A stretch of DNA of 64,000 nucleotides from NCBI RefSeq assembly GCF_029814175.1, contig NZ_CP122312.1, forward strand, positions 2,666,001-2,730,000, given 5' to 3'. This document shows, piece after piece, positions 44,335 to 53,289 of the stretch. This stretch comes from Halospeciosus flavus. GTDB taxonomy: Archaea; Halobacteriota; Halobacteria; Halobacteriales; Halobacteriaceae. Each line of letters starts with the position of its first letter. Position 1 is the stretch's first letter. The position numbers and the translations under genes are program-made. The notes under the pieces were generated by a model that made no database searches, was not told the DNA's origin, and saw nothing but the letters and a program-made list of their open reading frames with translations.

Positions 44335-44347
44335 TTGTTAGCAACAA
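44335..44347. promoter_or_regulatory. TTGTT-AGC-AACAA dyad upstream of thiolase
   Basis: A perfect 5-base inverted repeat around AGC lies 67 bases before the thiolase ATG; a second half-site GTTGTT lies at about 44304. A possible operator. The rest of 44269-44520 shows only the TATA box of the next gene. Confidence 0.35.
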
Positions 44348-44485
44348 ACCCCGAACACGTGAACGAGGCGCACCGTTCGGGCGTGTCCGCCCCGACTGGC
44401 CCCCGGATATTCTGTCCTCTCGACACGGTCGAAACCGGGTTGAATCCGCGTTAAGGGTCGCAAATCCGGGGCCGACGGTCTCGAC

Positions 44486-44492
44486 TTTATAT
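44486..44492 (+). promoter_or_regulatory. TATA box of the secreted protein gene
   Basis: TTTATAT lies 29-35 bases before ATG 44521. An in-frame ATG at 44491 lies inside this TATA box and is therefore rejected as start. Confidence 0.6.
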
Positions 44493-44520
44493 GCACGTCC
44501 GGGCCGTGGCTCCCGATGCA

Positions 44521-45327
44521 ATGAACGCGAAACGACTCTTCGCAGTGGCGGTCGTCGGCCTACTCGTCGCGGCTTCCCCCGCGGCGGCCGCCGGCGCCAA
44601 CACGACGAGTACCGCAGACGGATCGCTCAGTGTGAGTACCGAGTACGAGAACGGGAACGTCGTCGTCCACGTCGAAGAGCACGTGGACGGGAACGCCACT
44701 CTCGCCGTCCGCCCGACGGGTGACGCCGCGTACGCCGGTTCGGGCACCTACACGGTGAACGGGAGCGAGACGGTCACGCTCGCGAAACCCGACAGTGATC
44801 GGACGCTCTCGCTCACCGCGACCACCGACTCGGGCGCCCGCGTGACCCAGGTCGTGCAGGTCGGCGTCGACGACGGTATCCTCGACTCGGGTGTCTCCCT
44901 CACGGTCGTCTCCGAGAGCGTAGTGACGGCCGACGCTACGGCGAGCGGTGACGCCGACGCGTCGAGCACCTCGAACGACTCCGACTCCGCCGGTGACGCC
45001 ACGGTCGGCGTCGAGGCCGACGCGAACGTCTCCGCGGACGTCGACGCGGGTGCCTCCGCCGACGCGAACGCGGCCGCCGACGCCGGTGCCGAGGCGAACG
45101 CCTCCGGTGACGGTGGTCTCTTCGGCATCGACATCGGTCTCGGTGCCGAAGCCAGCGGCGACGCGAAAGCCGGCGGTGCGGCTGACGACGGCGGTCTCTT
45201 CGGTGTCGACGTGAACGTCGGCGGCGCCGTCGAGGACGTCCGCGCTTCCGTCGACGGGTGGCTCCAGTCCACCTTCGGTCTCGGCGCGAGCGCCAGCGCG
45301 TCCGGTTCAGCTAGTGCCGGTGCGTGA
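44521..45327 (+). CDS. secreted Ala/Asp-rich protein
   Basis: 268 residues. A Sec signal (MNAKRLFAVAVVGLLVAASP, cleavage near 25) is followed by a beta-sandwich-like domain (about 30-130; SLSVSTEYENGNVVVHVEEH). A long low-complexity region rich in Ala, Asp, Ser and Gly follows (about 138-268), in which DGGLFG occurs twice (197-202 and 223-228), each followed by [IV]D[IV]. No membrane anchor or sorting motif is seen at the C-terminus. Family not recognised. It may be an extracellular or surface polymer-like protein. Confidence 0.7.
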   Translation: MNAKRLFAVAVVGLLVAASPAAAAGANTTSTADGSLSVSTEYENGNVVVHVEEHVDGNATLAVRPTGDAAYAGSGTYTVNGSETVTLAKPDSDRTLSLTATTDSGARVTQVVQVGVDDGILDSGVSLTVVSESVVTADATASGDADASSTSNDSDSAGDATVGVEADANVSADVDAGASADANAAADAGAEANASGDGGLFGIDIGLGAEASGDAKAGGAADDGGLFGVDVNVGGAVEDVRASVDGWLQSTFGLGASASASGSASAGA

Positions 45328-45360
45328 CGCCGCCCGGCTCGCGACGTGAGACGAAAAACC

Positions 45361-45368
45361 GTTTATTC
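45361..45368 (+). promoter_or_regulatory. TATA box of agl23-like gene
   Basis: GTTTATTC lies 22-29 bases before the ATG at 45390. Confidence 0.5.
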
Positions 45369-45389
45369 TGACCCCCACAACGGGAGGGC

Positions 45390-47126
45390 ATGAGCGGTCC
45401 CCGACGTCTGACCCGCCCCCTCCCCGCGCTCCTCCTCGTCTCGGTGGGCGCGTTGCTCGTCCGCCTGTTCCGCCTCGGCGAGCGCGTCGCCCACCAGGAC
45501 GAGGGGCGCGTCGGTGACTGGATCCTCCACTACGTGGCCACCGGGCAGTGGGACTACCGACCCATCATCCACGGGCCGTTCCTCCCGCACGTCAACGGGA
45601 CCGTCTTCTCCGTTCTCGGTCCCTCGGACTTCACCGCCCGCCTCGTCGTCGCGGTCGTCGGCGCCCTCCTGCCGCTGGCTGCCCTCCTCTTCCGCGACCA
45701 CCTGCGCGACACCGAGGTCGTCGCGATGGGCCTGTTCCTCGCCGCGAACCCGATCCTCATCTACTACTCGCGGTTCATGCGCAACGACCTCCCGCTCGCC
45801 GCGTTCGTCCTCGTGACCGTCGGGTTCGCCCTGCGGGCCATCGACCGTCCGGAGCGCCGCCCGCACTACCTCGCGCTCGCGACGTTCTTCTTCGCCCTCG
45901 CGTTCACGACGAAGGAGAACGCGCTGCTCTACCCCGTCGCGTGGGCCGGGTCGCTCGCGCTGGTCGCCGACCGCCGACTGCTCGCCCGCGAGTCGCCACT
46001 CCCCCGTCGACTCGTCGGGGCGCTGGCCCGCGCGGACGCCCGGACGGTCGGCCGCGGCGGCCTGCTCGCGGTCGCACTCTTCGTCGAGTTCTTCGTGGTC
46101 TTCGTCGCCTTCTACGCCCCGAAACCCGACCTCTACCACGCGCTCGCCGACCCCACGAAACTCCCGGGCGTCCTCTCGGCCGCCACGGTCGGCGTCTGGC
46201 ACGAGTTCGCGAACACCTGGCTCGTCTCGGGGATGCACGACCACTCCGTCGTCGCGTTCCTCGGGAAGTTCCTCGAAATCCTCGCGGTCGGCGGCGCCCC
46301 CCTCGTCGTCTTCGCCGCGTTCGGCTTCCTCGTCGACCGCTACGGCGACGACCCCCGCGCCATCGTCGGCTTCTTCAGCTACTGGGGATTCGCGAGCATC
46401 GTCGGCTACGCCATCAGCACGGACATCATGGCCGGGTGGACGGCCGTCCACGTCCTCGTCCCGCTCGCACTCCCCGCGGGCGTCGGCGTCGCCTACCTCT
46501 ACCGCCGTGGCCGGGCGGCCCACGAGTCCGGCGACCGGGTCGGTGCGAGCGCCGCGGCCGTCGTCCTCCTCCTCGTCGCGGCCACGACGGGCGGCGTCGC
46601 GGTCTGGGCGAACTTCCAGGCCGAGCAGTCCCCGGACAACCCCATCGTCCAGTACGCCCAGCCCTCGGGCGAGATGAAGCCGACGCTCCACGAAATCGAG
46701 CGAATCTCGACGGCCAACGACGGCGTCGACGTGCTCTTCTACGGGTCGGAGTTCTACGCCCCCAACGACACCGCCAAATCGTACGGCCCGGCGTCGCCGG
46801 GGTGGTTCGCCCGCCTCCCGTTGCCGTGGTACTTCGACCAGTACGGCGCGAACGTCTCCAGCGCGAAGGCCGTCTCGGAACTCGAAGACGGCGCGCCCCC
46901 GGTGGTCGTCGCCCTCGAACGGGACGCTCCCGAAATCGAGCGGAACCTCGACGGCTACAGCCGAGTCACCCACCAGGGCTACCTCTGGGGACGGCCGCTC
47001 GTCTTCTTCGTCTCCGAGGACGCCCCGCGCGCGTCGACCACGCTCGTGAACGAGTCGGTGCAGGTCGAGCACCGACCTTCCCCGGTGGCGTCGGCCTCCG
47101 TCGACGGCCAGGGACGACGGCCTTAA
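45390..47126 (+). CDS. flippase activity-associated protein Agl23-like
   Basis: 578 residues with about 12-13 membrane segments and a soluble C-terminal part (about 415-578). The N-terminal HQDEGRVGDWILHYVATGQWDYRPIIHGPFLPHVNG is typical of this haloarchaeal family of GT-C-fold-like proteins (TIGR03663), linked to moving dolichol-linked sugars in S-layer glycoprotein glycosylation. The acidic residue in HQDEG is at the position of GT-C catalytic acids. Its own TATA box is present. Confidence 0.82.
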   Translation: MSGPRRLTRPLPALLLVSVGALLVRLFRLGERVAHQDEGRVGDWILHYVATGQWDYRPIIHGPFLPHVNGTVFSVLGPSDFTARLVVAVVGALLPLAALLFRDHLRDTEVVAMGLFLAANPILIYYSRFMRNDLPLAAFVLVTVGFALRAIDRPERRPHYLALATFFFALAFTTKENALLYPVAWAGSLALVADRRLLARESPLPRRLVGALARADARTVGRGGLLAVALFVEFFVVFVAFYAPKPDLYHALADPTKLPGVLSAATVGVWHEFANTWLVSGMHDHSVVAFLGKFLEILAVGGAPLVVFAAFGFLVDRYGDDPRAIVGFFSYWGFASIVGYAISTDIMAGWTAVHVLVPLALPAGVGVAYLYRRGRAAHESGDRVGASAAAVVLLLVAATTGGVAVWANFQAEQSPDNPIVQYAQPSGEMKPTLHEIERISTANDGVDVLFYGSEFYAPNDTAKSYGPASPGWFARLPLPWYFDQYGANVSSAKAVSELEDGAPPVVVALERDAPEIERNLDGYSRVTHQGYLWGRPLVFFVSEDAPRASTTLVNESVQVEHRPSPVASASVDGQGRRP

Positions 47127-47153
47127 ACCCCTACGTCGGCAAGTTTACCGGGA

Positions 47154-48497
47154 ATGACCGATAGGGCCCTCGACGTCGTCGAGTTCCTCCTCACCGCGAG
47201 CGTCTACGACCGAGAGAAAGACCTCGACGAGAACGACCTCCCGCCGCGGACCCGCCGCGCGCTGTGGGGCGAGGACGGGGTGGAGCGACCGACGCCGACC
47301 ACCGAGGACACCGCACGCGCCGCGACCGGCATCTCCGACCCGTGGGACGCCATCTCCGGGTTGATGTTCACCGACCGCGACACCTTCTCCGGACGGCTGA
47401 AACTCGTCGACGACGGGATGGCCGAGGAGTGGTTCGTCGAGAACGCCGAGGCCGACCGCGTCGCCGCGAACCCGACGCTCGCCCACGCCTTCGAGGAGTC
47501 GTTCGACGGCGTCGACTACGAGACCGCTCGCGAGACGAATCGGCCCGTCCAGGCCGACCCGCAGTGGATCGACTCGCTGCTCCAGGAGTACTTCGACGAG
47601 GAAGACGAGGAGATGCTCGACCTCGTCGACGTCCGCGCACCAGCGGAGATCGACACGACCCTCGACGACCTCGTGCTCACCCAGGAGCAGGAGGCCGAGG
47701 TGACGAAGGTCGGGAAGGCCATCGAACACCGCGAGTACCTCGCGAACATCGGTCTCCACGAGATCGGGAAACTCCTGTTCGTCGGCCCGCCCGGCACGGG
47801 GAAGACGTCGACCGCGAAGGGTCTCGCCCACCAACTCGACCTCCCGTTCGTCGAGGTAAAACTCTCGATGATCACGAGCCAGTACCTCGGCGAGACCGCC
47901 AAGAACGTCGAGAAGGTGTTCGAGGTGGCCAAGCGCCTCTCGCCGTGTATCCTCTTCATCGACGAGTTCGACTTCGTCGCGAAGACCCGCACCTCCGACG
48001 AGCACGCCGCCATCAAGCGCGCGGTCAACACCCTCCTGAAGAGCATCGACGAGATGAGTCTCGTCCGGGACGACGTGCTCCTCATCGGTGCGACCAACCA
48101 CCCCGACGACCTCGACCAGGCGGTGTGGCGGCGCTTCGACGAGATTCTCTCGTTCCCGCGCCCGGACGTCCAGATGCGCGCGGACATCCTCCGCGTCATC
48201 ACCCGCGACATGGACATCGACGACTTCGACCCCGATGAACTCGCCGAAGAGACCGATGGACTCACGGGGAGCGACCTCCGACTCGTCCTCCGCGAGGCCG
48301 TCCTCGACGCGCTGATGGAGGACCGTCAGACGCTCTCGCAGGACGACCTCGTCGACGCCGTCGGCCAGTTCGAGGAGCGCGACCACCTCCGCAACCTCGA
48401 CACGCTCGAAGAGGCACTCGAACCCGGCGGGGGCGGCGGGAGCGCCAGCGCCGCCGGCGACGACAGCGGACACGACCACGGCGACCACGACCACTGA
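47154..48497 (+). CDS. AAA-family ATPase with His-rich C-terminus
   Basis: 447 residues. The N-terminal 170 residues are of unknown fold. The AAA core has Walker A GPPGTGKTS (211-219), Walker B CILFIDEFD (265-273), an Arg finger in DQAVWRRFDEIL, and a sensor-2 helix. It is related to proteasome-activating ATPases but lacks their OB/coiled-coil domain. The tail ends DSGHDHGDHDH, a candidate metal-binding sequence. It starts 27 bases after the agl23-like gene and ends 3 bases before the MBL gene. Confidence 0.85.
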   Translation: MTDRALDVVEFLLTASVYDREKDLDENDLPPRTRRALWGEDGVERPTPTTEDTARAATGISDPWDAISGLMFTDRDTFSGRLKLVDDGMAEEWFVENAEADRVAANPTLAHAFEESFDGVDYETARETNRPVQADPQWIDSLLQEYFDEEDEEMLDLVDVRAPAEIDTTLDDLVLTQEQEAEVTKVGKAIEHREYLANIGLHEIGKLLFVGPPGTGKTSTAKGLAHQLDLPFVEVKLSMITSQYLGETAKNVEKVFEVAKRLSPCILFIDEFDFVAKTRTSDEHAAIKRAVNTLLKSIDEMSLVRDDVLLIGATNHPDDLDQAVWRRFDEILSFPRPDVQMRADILRVITRDMDIDDFDPDELAEETDGLTGSDLRLVLREAVLDALMEDRQTLSQDDLVDAVGQFEERDHLRNLDTLEEALEPGGGGGSASAAGDDSGHDHGDHDH

Positions 48498-48500
48498 GCC

Positions 48501-49325
48501 ATGCGCGTCACGCTCCTCGGAACCGGCGACACCGCTGGCACGCCCCGACCGGGGTGTGACTGCGACACCTGCCTCGCGGCCCGCGAACGCGACGTCGAGC
48601 GTACCCGCTCGTCGGTCCACGTCGTCAACGAGGAGACCGGCGAGGTGCTCCTGATCGACACGAGTCCGGACTTCCGCCAGCAGTTCCTCCGCGAGGACGT
48701 CGCGCTCCCCGACGCCGCCGTCGTCACCCACATCCACTTCGACCACCTCGACGGACTGGGCAACGTCTACCGCCTGCTCGACCACCTCCCGGTGTACGCG
48801 GCGGACGAGACCGACCCCGTCACCGAGGAGAGCGTCGCCGAGAGCATCGACCGGAAGTACGACTACCTCGACACCGTCTCCGTCCAGCCACGCGAACCCC
48901 TCCAGTCCTTCCGGGTCTGCGGGTTCGACGTGACGCTCGTCCCGGTCGTCCACCCACCGCTGCTCACCTACGGCGTCGTCGTCGAACACCCCGAGACCGG
49001 TGCGAAACTCGCGCTCACGGGCGACACGAACTACCAGATTCCGGAGGAGAGCCGCGAGCGCCTGCGCGACGCCGACCTCCTGCTCGCCGACGGCATCGTC
49101 CCGGCCTCCCTCTGCGAGTACCACCCGCTCGGCGGCCGCCACGAGAACGAGGAGGGCGTCCCCCGGACGTTCGGCACGAAACACATGACCCTCGAAGGCG
49201 CACTCGACCTCGCGGACGAACTCGACGCGCGCCAGCGCCGCGTCGTCCACGTCGCCCACCGCTACCCGCCCGAGCAGGCGTTCGAGGAACCGCTGGCCGT
49301 CGACGGCGAGACGTTCGACCTGTAG
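48501..49325 (+). CDS. PhnP-like metal-dependent phosphodiesterase (MBL fold)
   Basis: 274 residues. The N-terminal GCDCDTC zinc motif (C19, C21, C24) and the MBL motif THIHFDHLDGLGN (H77, H79, D81, H82) match PhnP-like enzymes, which cleave cyclic nucleotide-like phosphodiesters. The conserved HRY near the end (VAHRYPPEQ) is also typical. The natural substrate in haloarchaea is unknown. It is 3 bases from the His-rich AAA ATPase gene, so the two form an operon. Confidence 0.88.
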   Translation: MRVTLLGTGDTAGTPRPGCDCDTCLAARERDVERTRSSVHVVNEETGEVLLIDTSPDFRQQFLREDVALPDAAVVTHIHFDHLDGLGNVYRLLDHLPVYAADETDPVTEESVAESIDRKYDYLDTVSVQPREPLQSFRVCGFDVTLVPVVHPPLLTYGVVVEHPETGAKLALTGDTNYQIPEESRERLRDADLLLADGIVPASLCEYHPLGGRHENEEGVPRTFGTKHMTLEGALDLADELDARQRRVVHVAHRYPPEQAFEEPLAVDGETFDL

Positions 49326-49366
49326 CGACGACCCGCTACCGCCTGCGCGACGCCGACCGCCGCCCC

Positions 49367-49508
49367 GTATCTCGGCAACACCCCGCTATATCTCGCGTAC
49401 GTCGGCGATAACTGAGTTATCCGGCCGATATCTCCGAAACGAGCCGAACAACTCAGCTATCCGGGCCGTATCTCGGGAACACCGTCCCATATCTCGGAAA
49501 CGGAGCGG
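49367..49508. repeat. array 2 of a 20-base periodic repeat (7 copies)
   Basis: Units start at 49367, 49388, 49408, 49428, 49448, 49468 and 49489, spaced 20 or 21 bases. They match array 1 (20960-21080). Two classes occur: ATATCTCGGAAAC and the palindrome-like ATAACTGAGTTAT (49408, 49448). The array sits between the 3' ends of convergent genes and ends 12 bases before the DUF5787 stop codon. Confidence 0.8.
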
Positions 49509-49519
49509 TGGCCGGCCGC

Positions 49520-50494
49520 TCAGAAGTCGTCGAGACCGGCCTGCCGTCGAGCGGCGCCGCCCGGGTCGGGGTTCCACGCCGTCCGCCGGGCGCGCTCTGC
49601 GTCGAGGTCCACGTCGGGTGCGTCGCTCTCCGCGTAGCCCGGACAGTCGGGACCGCACTCGGCGGCGGCGTCGACCAACCGACCCTTCCACGCGCAGTGG
49701 GGCAGGCCGTCGGTCCCCGACTCGGAGTCCGTTTCCGCCCGCTCACACGCGGGCAGGTCGTACGTCCGCCAGCCCTTCCCGTAGGCTCGTTCGGCCACGC
49801 GACGGCGCTGGCGGGCCTTCGACTCGGCGCTCGCGACGCGCACGTCCGTCCGGAGCGGGTGGGAGTCGAGCACTTCGACGCCCGGTCCCGCCGCGTCGAG
49901 CGGCGTCGCCTCGCGGACCACCTCGACCGGGTCCTCGCGGTCGAAGTCGACCGACCACACACCCACCTCCTCGGGGATGCGGTTCAGGTGCGCGCCGGTC
50001 ACGTAGGACTCGGTGGCGAGCACGACTTCGTCGAGGACGCCCAGCGAGACGTCGTGGCGGAGTTGGGCTTCGAGGGCGCCGGGTTCGCCGAGGTCGGGTT
50101 TGTTCTCGATACCGACCAGCGAGTCGAACCACCCCTCGGGATAGCGCGTTGCCTGCCGGACGACGTCGTGGCCGCCTCTCCGGGTGCGTTCGAGGAAGCC
50201 AGCCTCGACGCCCGCGTCGGCGAGGCGGCGGGCGCGTTCGGCCGGGCCGTCGAAGGCGTCGGTGACGCGGCGCCACCGGCCCACGCCCACGTCCGCCTCC
50301 AATACTGCGACCGGAATCTCGTCGGGCGTCAGGTCGGTCCGCGCGTCGAAGGCCGGCCCCGGTTTCACGTGGACGACGTCCACGATGCGCCCGCCGGGGT
50401 CGTGGACGGCGGTGCCGAGTTGCCGGGCGACGACGCTGTCGCTCGCGGCTTCGAGGTGGGCGCAGAGTCGGAGTTCGAAGGCGAACTCGCGCAC
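49520..50494 (-). CDS. DUF5787 family protein, possible RecB/Cas4-like nuclease fold
   Basis: 324 residues from a GTG start. It matches a haloarchaeal family that I recall as DUF5787 (MREFAFELRLCAHLE; AYGKGWRTYDLPAC). A possible PD-(D/E)xK core is visible: D39 in GRIVDVVHV, E130-N-K132 in VGIENKPDLGE, and Q144 in LEAQL. C11 near the N-terminus plus C250, C267, C280 and C284 near the C-terminus resemble the split iron-sulfur site of Cas4/AddB. Function is unknown; the nuclease reading is my inference. Confidence 0.75.
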   Translation of the reverse strand: MREFAFELRLCAHLEAASDSVVARQLGTAVHDPGGRIVDVVHVKPGPAFDARTDLTPDEIPVAVLEADVGVGRWRRVTDAFDGPAERARRLADAGVEAGFLERTRRGGHDVVRQATRYPEGWFDSLVGIENKPDLGEPGALEAQLRHDVSLGVLDEVVLATESYVTGAHLNRIPEEVGVWSVDFDREDPVEVVREATPLDAAGPGVEVLDSHPLRTDVRVASAESKARQRRRVAERAYGKGWRTYDLPACERAETDSESGTDGLPHCAWKGRLVDAAAECGPDCPGYAESDAPDVDLDAERARRTAWNPDPGGAARRQAGLDDF

Positions 50495-50537
50495 AGGGGA
50501 GGTGAGGGGCCGCGGAGCGAAAAGCCTCTCGTCCCGG

Positions 50538-51581
50538 TCAGTCGGTCGCGATGACCGCCGCGACGCCCCCGCCCAGCACCATCGGCAGGAAGTAGGTCGC
50601 GACGCGGTGGACGAGGGCGGCGGCCATCGCGACGGGTGCGGAGACCGACGTCAACGTGACGAGGACGAGCACCAGGAGGGCTTCGAGACCGCCGAGACCG
50701 CCCGGGAGGGGCATCGCGGCCGCGAGGTCGCCCACGGGGATGGCGACGATGGCGACGGCGACGGGAATCGCGTAGCCGAGCGCCCACAGCGAACACCACA
50801 GCGACGCGGCGAGCGCTAGCCACCCGAGCGCGGAGTACCCGAGCGCGAGCGCGAGTCCACGGCGGTCGGTGGCGACCCGGTCGATGTCGAGGAAGAACGC
50901 CTCGATGCGCGACTCGATTTCGGCTTCGGTCAGTGGCTCGACGCCGGGGACGACGCTGCCGACGCGGCGGACGACCGGCGTCAGGACGCGACCGACCGCG
51001 TGTTCGACGCGCTCGCGGTTGCGGTAGACGTAGTAGCCGAGGAGCGGGATACCGACCGCGAGCGCGGCGACGACTCCCGCGACGAGCGTGAGTTGGCGGC
51101 CGAGGGTGACGCTCGTCCCGAGGTAGGCGAGTCCGAGGACGCCGAGCGTGAGCGAGGGGACGAAGTGGAGCGCGTCGACGCTGGAGATGGCGGCGAAGCC
51201 GGTCTCGTACTCCACCTCTGTCTCCGAGGAGATGAGGTAGGCGCTGAACGGTTCGCCGCCCGCCTGCCCGAAGGGGGTGACGTTGTTCGCGAACACGGCC
51301 GACGAGTAGACCGCGACGGCGCGCAGCACGCCGATGTCCTGGCCGAGGACCCCGAGGACGGTGCGCAGCGAGAGTCCCCAGGCGGTCAACCAGACCGTCG
51401 CGACCACGCCCACCACGAGGAGTCGACTCGGGTCGGCGCGGGCGAGTGCGTCGAGGACCGCGCCGACGCCGACGACCCAGAGGAGGAGCCCGGTCACGAC
51501 GACCGCTCCGACGAAGCCGATTCCGACGGTGCGCGTGTCGACGCCTCCGTTCACGCCCAGGGGTTCGCGGGCCCGCCGCAT
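50538..51581 (-). CDS. flippase-like (YbhN/UPF0104) membrane protein
   Basis: 347 residues with about 8 membrane segments. The family features are ANNVTPFGQAGGEPFSAYLI (about 92-111) and GDLAAAMPLPGGLGGLEALL. It belongs to the lysylphosphatidylglycerol synthase membrane region/UPF0104 group, often linked to lipid or lipid-linked substrate movement. It lies 43 bases upstream of the DUF5787 gene in the same direction and is divergent from eif2g. Confidence 0.85.
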   Translation of the reverse strand: MRRAREPLGVNGGVDTRTVGIGFVGAVVVTGLLLWVVGVGAVLDALARADPSRLLVVGVVATVWLTAWGLSLRTVLGVLGQDIGVLRAVAVYSSAVFANNVTPFGQAGGEPFSAYLISSETEVEYETGFAAISSVDALHFVPSLTLGVLGLAYLGTSVTLGRQLTLVAGVVAALAVGIPLLGYYVYRNRERVEHAVGRVLTPVVRRVGSVVPGVEPLTEAEIESRIEAFFLDIDRVATDRRGLALALGYSALGWLALAASLWCSLWALGYAIPVAVAIVAIPVGDLAAAMPLPGGLGGLEALLVLVLVTLTSVSAPVAMAAALVHRVATYFLPMVLGGGVAAVIATD

Positions 51582-51617
51582 AGGCGTGGTGCCCGTCCGC
51601 CCCGGTTCGTAACGGTG

Positions 51618-51625
51618 GGTTTATC
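51618..51625 (+). promoter_or_regulatory. TATA box of eif2g
   Basis: GGTTTATC lies about 36-43 bases before the ATG at 51661, giving a leader of about 10 bases. Confidence 0.5.
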
Positions 51626-51660
51626 AGACTCGTGGGCCGAAATGAACACAAGATTACTCA

Positions 51661-52899
51661 ATGGCTCACAACCATCGACAACCGGAGGTGAACATCGGCC
51701 TCGTCGGACACGTCGACCACGGTAAGACGACGCTCGTTCGCGCGCTGTCTGGCGAGTGGACCGACCAGCACTCCGAGGAGATGAAACGAGGCATCTCCAT
51801 TCGACTCGGGTACGCCGACGCGACGCTCCGCAAGTGCCCCGAGTGCGAGGAACCCGAGGCCTTCACGGTCGACGAGACCTGCGACGAGCACGACGTCGAG
51901 ACCGACGTGCTCCGCACCGTCTCGTTCGTGGACGCCCCCGGTCACGAGACCCTGATGGCGACGATGCTCGCCGGCGCCTCCCTCATGGACGGCGCGGTGC
52001 TCGTCGTCAGTGCCAACGAATCGGTGCCCCAACCGCAGACCGAGGAGCACCTGATGGCGCTGGACATCATCGGCATCGAGAACGTCGTCATCGCGCAGAA
52101 CAAAGTCGACCTCGTCGACGCCGAGACGGCCCGCGAGAACTACGAGCAGATCCAGGAGTTCGTCGAGGGCACCGTCGCGGAGGGCGCGCCCATCGTGCCC
52201 GTCAGCGCCGAGCAGGAGATCAACATCGACCTGATCATCGACGCGCTGGAGGAGACCATCCCCACGCCCGAGCGCGACCCCGAGGCGGACCCCGAGATGT
52301 TCGTCGCGCGCTCGTTCGACATCAACAAGCCCGGTACCAAGTGGGACGGGTTGAAGGGTGGTGTCGTCGGCGGGTCGCTCGTCGAGGGCGAACTCGAGGC
52401 CGGCGACGACCTCGAAATCCGTCCGGGTCGGGAAGTCGAAGAGGAAGGCGAGACCGAGTGGCGTCCCGTCGAGACGTCGGTCCGCTCCCTGCAGGCCGGC
52501 GGCGAGATGGTCGACTCCGTCTCCCCCGGTGGACTGCTCGGCGTCGGGACGGGACTCGACCCGTCGCTGACGAAGGGCGACGCGCTCGCCGGGCAGGTCG
52601 CGGGTCACCCCGGGACCCTCCCGCCCGTGTGGAACGACTTCACGATGGAAGTCGACCTGCTCGACCGCCTCGTCGGCGCCGAGGAGGGCGAGGAAGTCGA
52701 GGAGATATCGACCGGCGAACCCCTGATGCTCACCGTCGGGACCGCGACGACCGTCGGCGCGGTCACCAGCGCCCGGACCGGCGAGTGTGAGGTTCAGCTC
52801 AAACGACCCGTCTGCGCCCGCGAGGGGGCGAAGATCGCCATCAACCGCCGCGTCGGCGCCCGCTGGCGACTCATCGGTATCGGGACCCTCTCCGGATAG
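51661..52899 (+). CDS. eif2g: translation initiation factor aIF2 subunit gamma
   Basis: 412 residues. GTPase motifs are G1 [10 protein letters not shown] (16-25), G3 DAPGHE, and G4 NKVD. A zinc-finger insert ([17 protein letters not shown]) is present. Domains 2 and 3 follow. It brings initiator tRNA-Met to the ribosome with GTP. It is the first gene of a conserved archaeal cluster with PIN, rpo7, spt4 and others, here 6 bases from the PIN gene. Confidence 0.96.
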   Translation: MAHNHRQPEVNIGLVGHVDHGKTTLVRALSGEWTDQHSEEMKRGISIRLGYADATLRKCPECEEPEAFTVDETCDEHDVETDVLRTVSFVDAPGHETLMATMLAGASLMDGAVLVVSANESVPQPQTEEHLMALDIIGIENVVIAQNKVDLVDAETARENYEQIQEFVEGTVAEGAPIVPVSAEQEINIDLIIDALEETIPTPERDPEADPEMFVARSFDINKPGTKWDGLKGGVVGGSLVEGELEAGDDLEIRPGREVEEEGETEWRPVETSVRSLQAGGEMVDSVSPGGLLGVGTGLDPSLTKGDALAGQVAGHPGTLPPVWNDFTMEVDLLDRLVGAEEGEEVEEISTGEPLMLTVGTATTVGAVTSARTGECEVQLKRPVCAREGAKIAINRRVGARWRLIGIGTLSG

Positions 52900-52905
52900 C
52901 CGTCG

Positions 52906-53289
52906 ATGACCACGACCGTCGCCATGGACACCAGCGCGCTCATGATGCCCGTCGAAGTCGGCGTCCGCCCCTTCGAGGAACTCGAACGGGTGGTCGGTGA
53001 CTTCGAGGCCGTCGTCCCCGAAGCCGTCCGCGCCGAGTTGGAGAAACTCGCCGCGGGGAGCGGCGAGGAGGCGACGGCCGCGAGCGTCGGGCGCGACCTG
53101 GCGTCCCGCGGTGCGACGGTCGAGACCACGGAATCGTACGCCGACGACGCGCTCGTCGAACTCGCCCGCGAAGGGCGTGTCGACGCCGTCGTCACGAACG
53201 ACCGTCCCCTCAAGGAGCGCGTACTCGACGTGGGCGTTCCGGTAATTCATTTAAGGGGGCGGAATCAACTCACACGCACTCAACCATAG
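52906..53289 (+). CDS. PIN-domain protein of the eif2g-rpo7 cluster
   Basis: 127 residues. The PIN acidic residues are D in MDTSALMMPVE, E in AVRAELEKLA, and D in AVVTNDRPLKERV, all at positions used by metal-dependent RNases. In many archaea a PIN protein sits between aIF2-gamma and Rpo7, suggesting a role in RNA processing rather than a toxin. Its end contains TTCATTTAAG (about 53244-53253), which may serve as promoter element for rpo7. The stop is directly before the rpo7 ATG. Confidence 0.85.
   Translation: MTTTVAMDTSALMMPVEVGVRPFEELERVVGDFEAVVPEAVRAELEKLAAGSGEEATAASVGRDLASRGATVETTESYADDALVELAREGRVDAVVTNDRPLKERVLDVGVPVIHLRGRNQLTRTQP

Noticed and set aside
52906-53289. PIN protein as a VapC toxin
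   Set aside because: It has no antitoxin partner, and its place between eif2g and rpo7 is typical of archaeal housekeeping clusters.
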